Below are positions 53,223-62,542 of a stretch of DNA of 64,000 nt, one piece after another (position 1 is the stretch's first letter; each line of letters begins with the position of its first letter). The DNA comes from an uncultured Lachnospiraceae bacterium (lineage in GTDB: Bacteria; Bacillota; Clostridia; Lachnospirales; Lachnospiraceae): NCBI GenBank assembly GCA_900315735.1, contig ONAD01000011.1:21099-85098 (forward strand), given 5' to 3'. A program made the position numbers and the translations under genes. The notes under the pieces are model-generated. The model ran no database searches. It worked only from the letters and a program-made list of their open reading frames with translations, and was not told where the DNA came from.

Positions 53223-53274
53223 GCACTTTTTTCAATTTTTTTAATTTTTTTGCAATTTTAGTCAATTTCAGCAG

Positions 53275-53322
53275 AAAAGCATGCATCCGGAACTGTTTTC
53301 ATCCCGGACACATGCCCTTTTT
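53275..53322. terminator. Bidirectional terminator after galE
   Basis: GCATGCATCCGG and CCGGACACATGC pair over 12 positions (two wobbles) with a 13-base loop; TTTTTT follows on the plus strand and TTTTC on the minus. It would end galE transcription before the tRNA promoter. Confidence 0.75.
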
Positions 53323-53392
53323 TCACATAAATACAAATATAAATATAAAAATTTTTCAACCTGCTTCACACAGTTTTTTATTCCGTTTCTTC

Positions 53393-54409
53393 TTAATCCT
53401 CATATCCGTTCGGATTATTCTTCTGCCATCTCCAGGAATCGGCACACATTTCACGAATGCGAAACTCAGCTTTCCAGCCCAGTTCCCGTTCTGCCTTTGA
53501 CGGGTCGCAATAGCAGGTTGCAATGTCACCGGCACGGCGCGGTTTGATGGAATAAGGAATCTTTACACCGGTTGCCTCTTCAAAATTCTTTACAATGTCA
53601 AGTACGCTGTAACCGTGTCCGGTTCCGAGATTGTAAATGCTTAAGCCGGCATTTTCTTCAATTTTCTTTAACGCTTTTACATGTCCCTTTGCCAGATCGA
53701 CTACATGGATGTAATCTCTTACTCCGGTTCCGTCCGGTGTATCATAGTCATTTCCGAATACGCCAAGCTCTTTTAATTTTCCAACAGCCACCTGAGTGAT
53801 ATATGGCATCAGGTTGTTTGGAATTCCATTCGGGTTCTCTCCCATGGTTCCGCTCTGATGTGCTCCGATTGGATTGAAATATCTTAATAAAATAACATTC
53901 CATTCCGGGTCAGCTTTCTGCATATCCATAAGAATCTGTTCCAGCATGGACTTTGTCCAGCCATACGGATTGGTGCACTGTCCCTTCGGGCATTCCTCTG
54001 TGATTGGAATCTGCGCCGGGTCACCATATACCGTTGCAGAAGAAGAAAAGATAATATTCTTGCAGCCATGCTGACGCATCACGTCCACTAATGTCAAAGT
54101 TCCTGCAATATTATTATTGTAATATTCCCATGGCTTTACCACAGATTCTCCCACTGCTTTTAATCCTGCAAAATGAATGCAGCAGTCAATCTTCTCTTTT
54201 TCCATGATTTCATTTAAGATATCACGGTCTAATATATCTCCACGATAAAATGTAACTTCTTTTCCAGTAAGTGCTTTTACACGCTCTAATGATTTTTCGC
54301 TGGCATTGGATAAATTATCCAGCACTACTACGTCATAGCCTGCCTGCTGTAATTCCACGCAGGTATGACTTCCGATATAACCTGCTCCACCTGTAACTAA
54401 AATAGACAT
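53393..54409 (-). CDS. galE: UDP-glucose 4-epimerase
   Basis: 338 aa. Converts UDP-galactose and UDP-glucose, using bound NAD. Motifs: [19 protein letters not shown] (catalytic Ser), YGWTKS (YxxxK), and [19 protein letters not shown] sits 8 bases before the ATG; a GTG three codons upstream is less well placed. Divergent from an AraC regulator. Confidence 0.95.
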   Translation of the reverse strand: MSILVTGGAGYIGSHTCVELQQAGYDVVVLDNLSNASEKSLERVKALTGKEVTFYRGDILDRDILNEIMEKEKIDCCIHFAGLKAVGESVVKPWEYYNNNIAGTLTLVDVMRQHGCKNIIFSSSATVYGDPAQIPITEECPKGQCTNPYGWTKSMLEQILMDMQKADPEWNVILLRYFNPIGAHQSGTMGENPNGIPNNLMPYITQVAVGKLKELGVFGNDYDTPDGTGVRDYIHVVDLAKGHVKALKKIEENAGLSIYNLGTGHGYSVLDIVKNFEEATGVKIPYSIKPRRAGDIATCYCDPSKAERELGWKAEFRIREMCADSWRWQKNNPNGYED

Positions 54410-54497
54410 ATTCTCCACTCCTTTGTACTAAAATATGTATTTTCGTGTTCCTTACAAATAAGAGTATACCTTATATTCCCATATTTGAACAGTATCT

Positions 54498-54511
54498 ATT
54501 GTATAAACAAT
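54498..54511. promoter_or_regulatory. ATTGT-ATAA-ACAAT inverted repeat between galE and araC-type gene
   Basis: A perfect 5-base inverted repeat with 4-base centre, just upstream of the plus-strand -35 box. Could be an operator for either divergent gene. Confidence 0.35.
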
Positions 54512-54522
54512 ATGTATTTTTG

Positions 54523-54551
54523 TTGCATCTGCAAAGGACAGCCTCTATAAT
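54523..54551 (+). promoter_or_regulatory. Promoter of the AraC-type regulator gene
   Basis: TTGCAT, 17 bases, TATAAT, about 40 bases from the ATG, which has GGAGG before it. Confidence 0.7.
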
Positions 54552-54593
54552 ATATCTATAATCTATCTGCAAATTCCAGAATGGAGGCATACG

Positions 54594-55436
54594 ATGGACC
54601 CAAAATATAAGAATTCTTATAAAGTAAATAAAAAAGAACTAATGTCCCTTTCCGTCTATAACGTCGGTTTCCAGAAATGTGAGCCACTGTATCAGTGGGG
54701 ACCGGGAATCCGGAACCACTATCTCATTCATCACATTTTATCCGGCAAAGGATATTATTCGGTAGGCGGTAAAGTTTATGCCCTTTCCACCGGCGATACT
54801 TTCCTTGTCTATCCTCAGACTGAGGTTACTTATTATGCCGATAAAGATGACCCCTGGGAATATGCCTGGGTAGGGTTCAACGGAAGTGACGCTGCCATTA
54901 TTTTAAATGCAACTGATTTTTCCAGAGAATTTCCGCTGATTCACCAGACGCCGCTTTCCGAGTCCATCCGTACTCATCTCCTTGGTATCTATGAAGCCCG
55001 TGGAAACGATTTCATGGATTCTGTAGAAATGACCGGACGGCTCTATCAGACACTGGCACTCTTTATGAAACATGCCAGCAATAATGAGCAGTATAACAGC
55101 TCCAGCAACTATGTTCAGAAAGGAATTGCCTATATTTCCGCTAACTATTCCTATCCGATTCGTGTGGAAGATGTTGCCGATTATGTAGGTGTAAGCCGAA
55201 GCCACCTGTATCGCTCCTTCGAAACCATACTGGGTCAGTCACCGAAAAATTATCTGACCCAGTTCCGTTTAAAACAGGCTTGCTACCTGCTGGAGCACTC
55301 CAGCCTCTCCATTGCTGCCGTAGCCAATTCTGTCGGCTTTGACAATGGGCTGCACTTTTCCAAGACCTTCCACAAATTAAAAGGAATGTCTCCCCGGGAC
55401 TACCGGCTTGCAGCCTTAAATAATAATGCAGACTAA
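54594..55436 (+). CDS. AraC family transcriptional regulator
   Basis: 280 aa. N-terminal cupin-type sugar-binding domain (GKGYYSVGGKVYALSTGD, TEVTYYADKDDPWEYAW) and two C-terminal AraC helix-turn-helix motifs (VEDVADYVGVSRSHLYRSF, IAAVANSVGFDNGLHFSKTF). This type often controls alpha-galactoside or oligosaccharide use; the neighbour galE would fit, but targets are unproven. Its last 21 bases overlap the convergent spoIVA end. Confidence 0.93.
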   Translation: MDPKYKNSYKVNKKELMSLSVYNVGFQKCEPLYQWGPGIRNHYLIHHILSGKGYYSVGGKVYALSTGDTFLVYPQTEVTYYADKDDPWEYAWVGFNGSDAAIILNATDFSREFPLIHQTPLSESIRTHLLGIYEARGNDFMDSVEMTGRLYQTLALFMKHASNNEQYNSSSNYVQKGIAYISANYSYPIRVEDVADYVGVSRSHLYRSFETILGQSPKNYLTQFRLKQACYLLEHSSLSIAAVANSVGFDNGLHFSKTFHKLKGMSPRDYRLAALNNNAD

Positions 55437-56903
55437 TCCGCCATTATTATCATTTACAACTTTCTGCATGGTATCCTGCAGCTTCATCTGGCTTTCATCG
55501 TCCATCATGCCAATCTTGCTGCGGATGCCATCTTCCATCAGCTCTCCGATGGATTTTCCAAAAATACTGGTTCCCCAGACTCCATCTTCTGTGCTCTGAC
55601 CATCTTTGATATAATGAATCAAATCGTTTGCCTGCTCTTCGCTTCCTACAATCGGTGCGATTTCCGTTTCAATATTTGCCCGGATCATATGGACAGACGG
55701 TGCTACTGCTTTGATTTTCACACCAAATTTGTTACCATGTTTAATCAGTACCGGATCATCCATTTTAATATCCGAAAGTTTCGGGCTTACCACACCATAG
55801 CCCTTCATTTCCACTGACTGTACTGCATCTGCTACCTTCTCATATTCTTTCCGTTTTTCAGAAAGCTCCTTTATCATAGCAATAAGCTGATATTCCCCAT
55901 TCACTTCCGTGCCGGTCAGCTCGCTGATATTTTCATAATAATACCGGTCTGCTATGTCAAGGCGGATATCCGCTGTACCGTTTTCCAAATTTACTGCCTG
56001 CATCATCATATTCGAAATATAGTCTCCCTCCGCAGCCATCTTGTAATCCATCAAATCTTTAATTAATGTCACTTCCGAAAGCATTTTTCTTGCATTTGCA
56101 ACCACATTTTCTTTGATTGGATGGCTCATTTCCAACATTTCCACCCATTTTGGCAGATAGAAATTCATTTTCACTACCGGAAATTCATATAAAATTCCCT
56201 TTAGCACAGCATACACATCTTCTTTTCGAAGCTGCTCGCAGTTCAGTGGAAACACGCTGACTTTATATTTTTCTTCCAATTCTTTTGCCAGTTGTGCCGT
56301 CTCTTCACTATATGGTTTTACCGAATTTAAAATCATGACAAAAGGCTTTCCGATTCTCTGCAATTCCCTTACAGTCTCTTCTTCCCCTTTTACATAATTT
56401 TCTCTTGGAATATCGGTAAAACTGCCATCCGCCGTCACTACAATGCCAATGGTCGCATGGTCATTAATGACCTTTCTGGTGCCAACTTCCGCTGCCTTGG
56501 TAAATGGAATTTCCTCTTCAAACCAAGGTGTCTTTACCATTCGTTCCACACCATTTTCCAGATGCCCGGTGGCGCCCTCCACCATATAACCCACGCAGTC
56601 TATTAAACGCACTTTTACTTCAGTATCTTCCCCCAGCCGGATTTTCGCCGCATCCTTTGGAATAAACTTCGGCTCTGTTGTCATAATGGTTTTTCCCTGG
56701 GCAGCCTGCGGCATTTCATCCACTGCACGCTGGCGGCTATTTTCATCCTCCATAAACGGCAGTACCATCAATTCCATAAAACGTTTGATAAAGGATGACT
56801 TTCCGGTTCGCACTGCGCCAATCACACCTATGTAAATTTCTCCGTTTGTCCTTGCACTGATATCTTTATACATATCATAAGTGCCTGTATTAAAATTTTC
56901 CAT
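55416..56903 (-). CDS. spoIVA: Stage IV sporulation protein A (coat morphogenetic ATPase)
   Basis: 495 aa, about the B. subtilis length (492). Cytoskeletal ATPase that assembles the spore-coat base in the mother cell. P-loop GAVRTGKSSFIKRFM, the RLIDCVGYMVEGATGH switch region, and the C-terminal end NNGGLVCIII are typical. Shows the organism can form spores. Its SD (AGGAGG, 7 bases before the ATG) is fully buried in a strong upstream hairpin. Confidence 0.96.
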   Translation of the reverse strand: MENFNTGTYDMYKDISARTNGEIYIGVIGAVRTGKSSFIKRFMELMVLPFMEDENSRQRAVDEMPQAAQGKTIMTTEPKFIPKDAAKIRLGEDTEVKVRLIDCVGYMVEGATGHLENGVERMVKTPWFEEEIPFTKAAEVGTRKVINDHATIGIVVTADGSFTDIPRENYVKGEEETVRELQRIGKPFVMILNSVKPYSEETAQLAKELEEKYKVSVFPLNCEQLRKEDVYAVLKGILYEFPVVKMNFYLPKWVEMLEMSHPIKENVVANARKMLSEVTLIKDLMDYKMAAEGDYISNMMMQAVNLENGTADIRLDIADRYYYENISELTGTEVNGEYQLIAMIKELSEKRKEYEKVADAVQSVEMKGYGVVSPKLSDIKMDDPVLIKHGNKFGVKIKAVAPSVHMIRANIETEIAPIVGSEEQANDLIHYIKDGQSTEDGVWGTSIFGKSIGELMEDGIRSKIGMMDDESQMKLQDTMQKVVNDNNGGLVCIII

Positions 56904-56908
56904 ATAAA

Positions 56909-56948
56909 TTCCTCCTGCCTATACTGTTATATGTATATGCAGGAGGAA
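56909..56948 (-). promoter_or_regulatory. SD-sequestering hairpin before spoIVA
   Basis: A perfect 10-bp stem (TTCCTCCTGC/GCAGGAGGAA), then one mismatch, then a 5-bp inner stem (TATAC/GTATA) with an 8-base loop. The 3' arm on the minus strand carries the spoIVA SD. No T-run follows, so it is not a terminator. Confidence 0.8.
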
Positions 56949-56954
56949 GTCACC

Positions 56955-56960
56955 ATTATA
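56955..56960 (-). promoter_or_regulatory. Extended -10 box before spoIVA
   Basis: TGTTATAAT on the minus strand, overlapping the lipid-kinase stop. No good -35. If used, the mRNA would begin almost at the hairpin. A sigma-E promoter, expected for spoIVA, was not securely found. Confidence 0.35.
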
Positions 56961-57885
56961 ACAAAATATTCAGTTTTCCCGGAAGGCAGATAAACTCTGC
57001 ATGTGTCACATCGGCACAATATTCTCCGTCCGCATGCAACACCATCGGCTTTTCCAAATCCACGCTGAATTTCCGGCAGTTACGGATATCAAAGCATTTA
57101 AATCTGGCATGTTTTCCCTTCACCAGAAACGGCAATAGGAAAAAGGTTCTCCATCTTGCCACTCCATAGGCACAGCAGACGGAAAATGCTCCGTCCGTTG
57201 CCACTGCATCCGGAGCCATCGGAACTCCACCGCCTTCACAATACTGATTCATGCCAGCCACAAAAATCATCTTTGAAATCGGTTCTTCTATCTCATCATC
57301 AAATGTAAGCTTTGCTTCTGTTGTCGGCATGGTAAACAGGGACTTTATTGTCAGACAGACATAGGTCAATGAACCAAGTCCCAGCTTATTTAACGCTTTC
57401 TTTAAGCCGGAATGCAACGCCTGTTTACAGACATCGGCATCCAGCCCCAGTCCGGAACTGATTGCGAAAATTTTCTGTTTTTCTTCTTCCTCTTCCATCC
57501 AGTGAACACAGCCTAAATCAACCGGTGTTGTCTCTTTTGCCTGAAGTATCCGCTCTAAATTCTCTGTTGGTGTTCCATTTATCTTCATGCCTCTTGCAAA
57601 ATCATTACCGGAGCCGGTTGGTATATATCCAAACCGGATTTTTTCAAAATCATGCATTCCATTCAGCACTTCATTTAACGTACCATCGCCACCGACCACA
57701 ATAAGATATACTTTTTCTTTTTCAATATCGCATACCCAGCTGGCAAGCTTCTTCGCATGTCCTTCATACTCTGTAAAATGTGCTTTATATCGTATTTCAT
57801 GCTCTAATAAATAATCCTGCAATTCCTCCCATACCCGTTTGGATCTGCCGCCTCCCGAAGTATTATTTACTATAAAATGATACAT
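56956..57885 (-). CDS. Diacylglycerol/lipid kinase family protein (YegS/BmrU-like)
   Basis: 309 aa. DAGK catalytic motifs GGDGTLNEVLNG and GTGSGNDFARGM, and the N-terminal NNTSGGGRSKRVWEEL. Phosphorylates diacylglycerol or a related lipid for recycling. 52 bases upstream of spoIVA and possibly on the same transcript. Confidence 0.92.
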   Translation of the reverse strand: MYHFIVNNTSGGGRSKRVWEELQDYLLEHEIRYKAHFTEYEGHAKKLASWVCDIEKEKVYLIVVGGDGTLNEVLNGMHDFEKIRFGYIPTGSGNDFARGMKINGTPTENLERILQAKETTPVDLGCVHWMEEEEEKQKIFAISSGLGLDADVCKQALHSGLKKALNKLGLGSLTYVCLTIKSLFTMPTTEAKLTFDDEIEEPISKMIFVAGMNQYCEGGGVPMAPDAVATDGAFSVCCAYGVARWRTFFLLPFLVKGKHARFKCFDIRNCRKFSVDLEKPMVLHADGEYCADVTHAEFICLPGKLNILL

Positions 57886-58071
57886 CCCTTATCTCCTTTT
57901 ATCTGTCGCTGCTGTTTTTATATCTTCTCTACTCTTTGAGAAAATATTTTCCCCATCCTCATTTGAATACTTTTATACTAACACCTTTTTTAATATAACT
58001 CAAGAAACATCGCTTACATGCTCTGCCTGACAGCAAACTACGAAAAACACGCTCTGCGGGCTAGTCGCGTA
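57886..58071. other. Intergenic region between lipid kinase and malQ terminator
   Basis: No gene seen. Contains an A/T-rich stretch that may hold the lipid kinase promoter (TATAAA near 57970) and one copy of the post-terminator repeat. Confidence 0.5.
58036..58070. repeat. Post-terminator repeat, copy 2
   Basis: A 35-base element beginning AACTACGAAAAACACGCTC, 21/23 identical to the element next to the pnp terminator over the first 23 bases, and sharing GCTAGTCGCGTAAA with the one next to the decarboxylase terminator. It abuts the malQ terminator T-tract. Confidence 0.5.
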
Positions 58072-58103
58072 AAAAAGACGATATCCGAAGATATCGTCTT
58101 TCT
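58072..58103 (-). terminator. Intrinsic terminator after malQ
   Basis: AAGACGATATC and GATATCGTCTT form an 11-bp stem with a CGAA/TTCG tetraloop, followed by TTTTTT on the minus strand. Confidence 0.9.
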
Positions 58104-58119
58104 CTCATAAATTTAACAT

Positions 58120-59637
58120 TTATTTTGCTGCTTCTAAAGCTTCCAGTTCTTCTTTTGTTTTTCTCTTTCTGCAATAGATTTCCATATTCTTGCAAACTTT
58201 CTTTGCAAGTGCTGCGGTAATCTGTCCGTCTACAGCACGCCATTTCCAGTTCATGCCAAGTGTAGATGGTGTGTTCATACGTCCTTCACTGCCAATTCCA
58301 AGAATATCCTGCATTGGAACGATAGCCATTTCACCAACGCTGCCCCAGACAGCTTTCATGGTGCCCCAGTTGTATCCTTCCTCTTTGTTTAATCTTAAAT
58401 ATTCTTTTGCATACTTGATACTCTCCTTTGGTGCGGTCTTAAACCATCCCATAATTGTATCATTGTCATGTGTTCCGGTATAAACAACACAGTTCTTCGG
58501 ATATGTATGTGGAAGATAATCGCTCTCTTCTCTGCTGTCAAAAGCAAACTGGATTAATTTCATTCCAGGGAATCCGGTATCCTTTAACAACTGTTTTACA
58601 GATGGTGTTAAATATCCCAAATCCTCTACGATAATATTTAACTTACCAAGCTTCTCTTCTAATGTATTGAATAAGTCCATTCCAGGGCCTTCTCTCCACT
58701 CACCGTTTCTTGCTGTCTTATCCTTTGCAGGAATTGCATAGTAAGAATCAAAGCCTCTGAAGTGGTCGATACGAACTACATCATATAATTTAGACATAGC
58801 TGCAATACGTTTGGTCCACCAGGTATATCCATCTTTTTTCATTGCATCCCAACGGAATAATGGGTTGCCCCATAACTGTCCGTCATCAGAGAATGCATCT
58901 GGAGGACATCCGGATACATCGATTGGGTCTAAGTTCTCATCTAAATAGAACTGTCCCGGATTTGCCCATACATCTGCGCTGTCACCAGCAACATAAATAG
59001 GCACATCACCAATAATCTGAATACCTCTTTCATTTGCATATGCTTTCAGCTCTGTCCACTGTTTGAAGAACAGATACTGTAACATTTTCCAAAATTCAAT
59101 ATCTTCTGCCAGCTCTTCTTTTGCTGCTGCAATTGCTTCCGGTTTACGCAGTTTTAAATCTCTGTCCCACTCAAACCATGCAATTCCACCATTGGCATCC
59201 TTCAATGCCATAAACAGTGCATAATCTTCTAACCAGTCACTGTTTTTCTCGCAGAATCCGGCAAAATCATCCGGTAATGCATTTTTAAAACGCTGATATG
59301 CTTTTTTCAATAATGGGAAACGGCTCTCGTAAAGTGTTCCATACTCTACAAATTCCGGATTTCCTCCCCATTCATAACTTAAACATTCTTTTCTTGTCAG
59401 TAACTTATCCTTGCAAAGATAATCCAGATCAATAAAATATGGATTTCCCGCAAAGCTCGAAAATGACTGATATGGAGAATCTCCATAACTGGTTGGACAT
59501 ATCGGCAAAATCTGCCAGTAGGTCTGTCCAGCTTTTTCCAAAAAGTCTACAAATTTTCTGGCTTCCTTTCCCATTGTACCGATTCCGTATGGTGACGGAA
59601 GTGAAGATATATGCATCAATATCCCACTTGTTCTCAT
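58120..59637 (-). CDS. malQ: 4-alpha-glucanotransferase (amylomaltase)
   Basis: 505 aa, GH77. Transfers maltosyl units and frees glucose from imported malto-oligosaccharides. Motifs: SPYQSFSSFAGNPYFIDL, nucleophile Asp in VRIDHFRGF, acid/base Glu in IVEDLGYL, and TGTHDNDT. Follows the LacI gene by 25 bases, so the regulator and enzyme are co-expressed. Confidence 0.96.
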   Translation of the reverse strand: MRTSGILMHISSLPSPYGIGTMGKEARKFVDFLEKAGQTYWQILPICPTSYGDSPYQSFSSFAGNPYFIDLDYLCKDKLLTRKECLSYEWGGNPEFVEYGTLYESRFPLLKKAYQRFKNALPDDFAGFCEKNSDWLEDYALFMALKDANGGIAWFEWDRDLKLRKPEAIAAAKEELAEDIEFWKMLQYLFFKQWTELKAYANERGIQIIGDVPIYVAGDSADVWANPGQFYLDENLDPIDVSGCPPDAFSDDGQLWGNPLFRWDAMKKDGYTWWTKRIAAMSKLYDVVRIDHFRGFDSYYAIPAKDKTARNGEWREGPGMDLFNTLEEKLGKLNIIVEDLGYLTPSVKQLLKDTGFPGMKLIQFAFDSREESDYLPHTYPKNCVVYTGTHDNDTIMGWFKTAPKESIKYAKEYLRLNKEEGYNWGTMKAVWGSVGEMAIVPMQDILGIGSEGRMNTPSTLGMNWKWRAVDGQITAALAKKVCKNMEIYCRKRKTKEELEALEAAK

Positions 59638-59662
59638 AATTAAATTCCTCCTGCAAACTAGA

Positions 59663-60673
59663 TTATTTTCCTATCTCACGAACACTTTCCCCCAGTGCAA
59701 GTTCAAATGGTATTATCTCATGTACTGCCTTGGTTTTCAAGTCAATTGTACGAAATAGTATTTCAAGACTGCGCTGCGCCATAATCTGGTACCGCTGTCT
59801 TATGGTGGTCAGCTTTGGATTATAGTAATCTGCCATCGGGATTCCATCGAATCCGATTACAGAAATATCATCCGGTACTAACAGACCTCTGTCACGTATC
59901 GCACGAATTGCCCCGATTGCCATTACATCACTCATTGCGAAAATAGCAGTCACATCCTTGGCCTTCTCCAAAAGTTTTTCCGTAGCTCGATATGCACTTC
60001 CAAAGTCAAATCTTGCTTTTACAAAATATTTGTCGTAATCAAATGCTCTCCCTTTTTCTTCGAAACATTTCTCGCAGCCAATAAAACGCTGTTCACTGAC
60101 ATAGGAAGAACTTAAGTTTCCTCCAATCACCCCAACATGAACATGCCCCTGCTCTAACAGATAATTCATGGCACATTTTGCTGCTTCCACATCATCTGTT
60201 GCCACACTGGACAGGTTCGGGAAACCAAGATCTTTTCCGGCGGTAGATACCAATACCGACGGAACCTTTACTTCCTGAAACATTTCTCGAAAAAATGCAG
60301 GATTACCTCCGAGGAACAAAATCCCCAGAGGTTTTCTTTCACGACACTGAATAATTGCCTGTTCTACTTCATTTTCTTCCTCATCCAGATAAATCATATT
60401 CAACGTGTAATTTGTTTTATTTACAATCGTCTGGATTTCCTCTGCGATTCCCGAGAAAAGCATATTCGATGTACCTTTTACCAATACACATATTGTTTTG
60501 GAGGCAATCTGTTTCAAATGTTTCGCATTTCCATTTGGAACAAAATTGTGCTCCGCAACAATACGACGAATTTTCTTTTCTGCCTCCGGACTCACATCAT
60601 TCCTGTTATTCAGAACCCTCGAAACGGTGCTCACCGAATACCCGGATTCCTTTGCAATATCTTTAATTGTCAT
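59663..60673 (-). CDS. LacI family transcriptional regulator (maltose-type locus)
   Basis: 336 aa. N-terminal helix-turn-helix (TIKDIAKESGYSVSTVSRVL) with hinge, then a periplasmic-binding-like effector domain (KTICVLVKGTSNMLFSGIA to VIGFDGIPMADYYNP). By location it probably controls the importer and malQ in response to malto-oligosaccharides; that is inference. A palindrome lies 18 bases before its start codon. Confidence 0.93.
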   Translation of the reverse strand: MTIKDIAKESGYSVSTVSRVLNNRNDVSPEAEKKIRRIVAEHNFVPNGNAKHLKQIASKTICVLVKGTSNMLFSGIAEEIQTIVNKTNYTLNMIYLDEEENEVEQAIIQCRERKPLGILFLGGNPAFFREMFQEVKVPSVLVSTAGKDLGFPNLSSVATDDVEAAKCAMNYLLEQGHVHVGVIGGNLSSSYVSEQRFIGCEKCFEEKGRAFDYDKYFVKARFDFGSAYRATEKLLEKAKDVTAIFAMSDVMAIGAIRAIRDRGLLVPDDISVIGFDGIPMADYYNPKLTTIRQRYQIMAQRSLEILFRTIDLKTKAVHEIIPFELALGESVREIGK

Positions 60674-60690
60674 GTTTTGTCCTGCCTTTA

Positions 60691-60706
60691 CACTATATCT
60701 ATAGTG
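60691..60706. promoter_or_regulatory. Palindromic operator candidate before the LacI gene
   Basis: CACTATA and TATAGTG around a 2-base centre, in the 54-base gap between the permease stop and the LacI start. It overlaps a possible -10 box (TATAGT), as expected for autorepression. Confidence 0.5.
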
Positions 60707-60727
60707 AAATACTTATTATATAAATGC

Positions 60728-61612
60728 TTAACCTTTTACAGCTCCTGCTACTACACCTTCGATGATGTATTTCTGGCAGATTCCATAGAAAATGATAATC
60801 GGAAGAATTGCCAGTACCAGCATAGCCATCATTGCGCCCCAGTCAATAGAGCCATATCCACCTTTCAAGTACTGAATTGCAATCGGAATAGTTTTCCATT
60901 TTCTAATATCAAGTACCAGATATGGAAGAAGGTAGTCATTCCAAATCCACATTACCTGAAGGATTGCAACTGTAATTGCGGTAGGTTTTAAAATTGGGAA
61001 TACAACCTGGAAATATGTCTGAATCGGGCTGCATCCATCAATCATTGCTGCTTCTTCGATTTCAAGCGGAATACTCTTTACAAAGCCGGTAAACATAAAT
61101 ACCGCAAGTCCTGCTCCAAATCCAAGATATACTAAAATGATTCCAACCGGATTTCCAAGATGCATCATGTTTGCCAGTTTGGATAATGTAAACATTACCA
61201 TCTGGAAAGGTACAATCATGGAAAACAGGCAAAGGTAATATAAACCTTTTGAAAATTTATCATTCACACGAATGATGTACCATGCACACATAGATGTGCA
61301 GAGAATAATTACTGCTACAGAACATACTGTGATAAATAATGATGTTCCAAATGCATTAAAGAAGTTAATCTTACGAATACCTTCTGTATAGTTGGTTAAT
61401 CCAACAAATGCCTTCTGTACTCCGGCTACAAATCTGTCCCATCCGTCTGTCATCTTAAACGGTCCCAACTGGAATGGGAAACGGTTGATGTATGCCTTTA
61501 ACTTAAAGGAGTTCATAAATACGATTACGATTGGAAGTATCCACAGTACACTTAAAATAGTAAAGATAATGGTAAAAATCCAGCCATGCTTTGCTTTTCT
61601 TACACTACTCAT
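60728..61612 (-). CDS. Sugar ABC transporter permease, MalG type
   Basis: 294 aa with six membrane helices. The EAA loop that docks on the ATPase is EAAMIDGCSPIQTYFQVV. Typical C-terminal GVVAGAVKG. The ATG shares one base with the upstream permease stop (TAATG). No ATPase gene is in the operon, so a shared MsmK-type ATPase is needed. Confidence 0.94.
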   Translation of the reverse strand: MSSVRKAKHGWIFTIIFTILSVLWILPIVIVFMNSFKLKAYINRFPFQLGPFKMTDGWDRFVAGVQKAFVGLTNYTEGIRKINFFNAFGTSLFITVCSVAVIILCTSMCAWYIIRVNDKFSKGLYYLCLFSMIVPFQMVMFTLSKLANMMHLGNPVGIILVYLGFGAGLAVFMFTGFVKSIPLEIEEAAMIDGCSPIQTYFQVVFPILKPTAITVAILQVMWIWNDYLLPYLVLDIRKWKTIPIAIQYLKGGYGSIDWGAMMAMLVLAILPIIIFYGICQKYIIEGVVAGAVKG

Positions 61613-62454
61613 TACTGCTGCACCTCCTTACGTCTGGTCAGATAGTTCTGTCCAAGAGCAATTACTGCTACCAGAATGAAGAATACAACCGCTTTTGCCT
61701 GACCTACGCCTTCCCATCCGTTTCTACCATAGAAAGTATCATAGATATTCAATGCTAAAAGCTGTGATTTCTTTGCAGGCTCACCTGCTGTCAATGCTAA
61801 GTTCTGGTCGAATAATTTAAATCCGTTGGTCAGTGTTAAGAATGTACATACAGTAATGGATGGCATTACCATTGGTAAGGTTACATTCTTAAGTACCTGC
61901 CAGGAAGTTGCTCCGTCAATCTGTGCTGCTTCAATCAAATCTCCCGGGATATTCTGAATACCTGCAATATAGATAATCATCATATAACCTATCTGCTGCC
62001 AGCACATCAGGATAATCATACCCCAGAAACCATATTTTTCATTATAAACCAATGTTCTGCTGTAGTTTGCCAGAATACCATTGAAAATCAACTGCCAGAT
62101 GTATCCTAATACGATACCACCAATCAGGTTTGGCATGAAGAAAATGGTACGGAACGCATTTGTTCCTCTAATTCCCTTTGTTAAAAGCATCGCGATTACG
62201 AATGCAAAAAAGTTAATGGCAAGCACAGAAACAATTGTGAAAAGTGCTGTATACCATAATGAGTGAACAAATGTCTCATCTCCAAAAATTTTGGTATAGT
62301 TAGATAGTCCTACAAACTTTGCATCCGTAACAGTTGTAAATTTACAAAAAGAAAGATAGATACCCATAATAAAAGGAATTATAAAACCAATTGTAAATGC
62401 AACTAACGTTGGAAGTGCAAAAAGAGGAAAATATTTTTTAATTGATTTGTTCAT
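61612..62454 (-). CDS. Sugar ABC transporter permease, MalF type
   Basis: 280 aa from MNKSIKKYF. Six membrane helices and EAA loop EAAQIDGATSWQVLKNVTLP. Forms a heterodimer with the next permease. The frame extends 20 codons upstream, but that part (RGGRISPAL) is not membrane-like, and AAGGAAAAATATT lies before the start used. Confidence 0.93.
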   Translation of the reverse strand: MNKSIKKYFPLFALPTLVAFTIGFIIPFIMGIYLSFCKFTTVTDAKFVGLSNYTKIFGDETFVHSLWYTALFTIVSVLAINFFAFVIAMLLTKGIRGTNAFRTIFFMPNLIGGIVLGYIWQLIFNGILANYSRTLVYNEKYGFWGMIILMCWQQIGYMMIIYIAGIQNIPGDLIEAAQIDGATSWQVLKNVTLPMVMPSITVCTFLTLTNGFKLFDQNLALTAGEPAKKSQLLALNIYDTFYGRNGWEGVGQAKAVVFFILVAVIALGQNYLTRRKEVQQ

Positions 62455-62542
62455 AATATTTTTCCTTTCCCTTATATAAAGGGCAGGCGATATTCGCCCG
62501 CCCCTTTCTATCACTTACTGCTCTTATTGTATGCGATAAGTC

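Noticed and set aside
56909..56948. Hairpin before spoIVA as a terminator of the lipid kinase gene
   Set aside because: Neither strand has a T-run after the stem; the minus strand continues AATTTATATGG into the spoIVA start.
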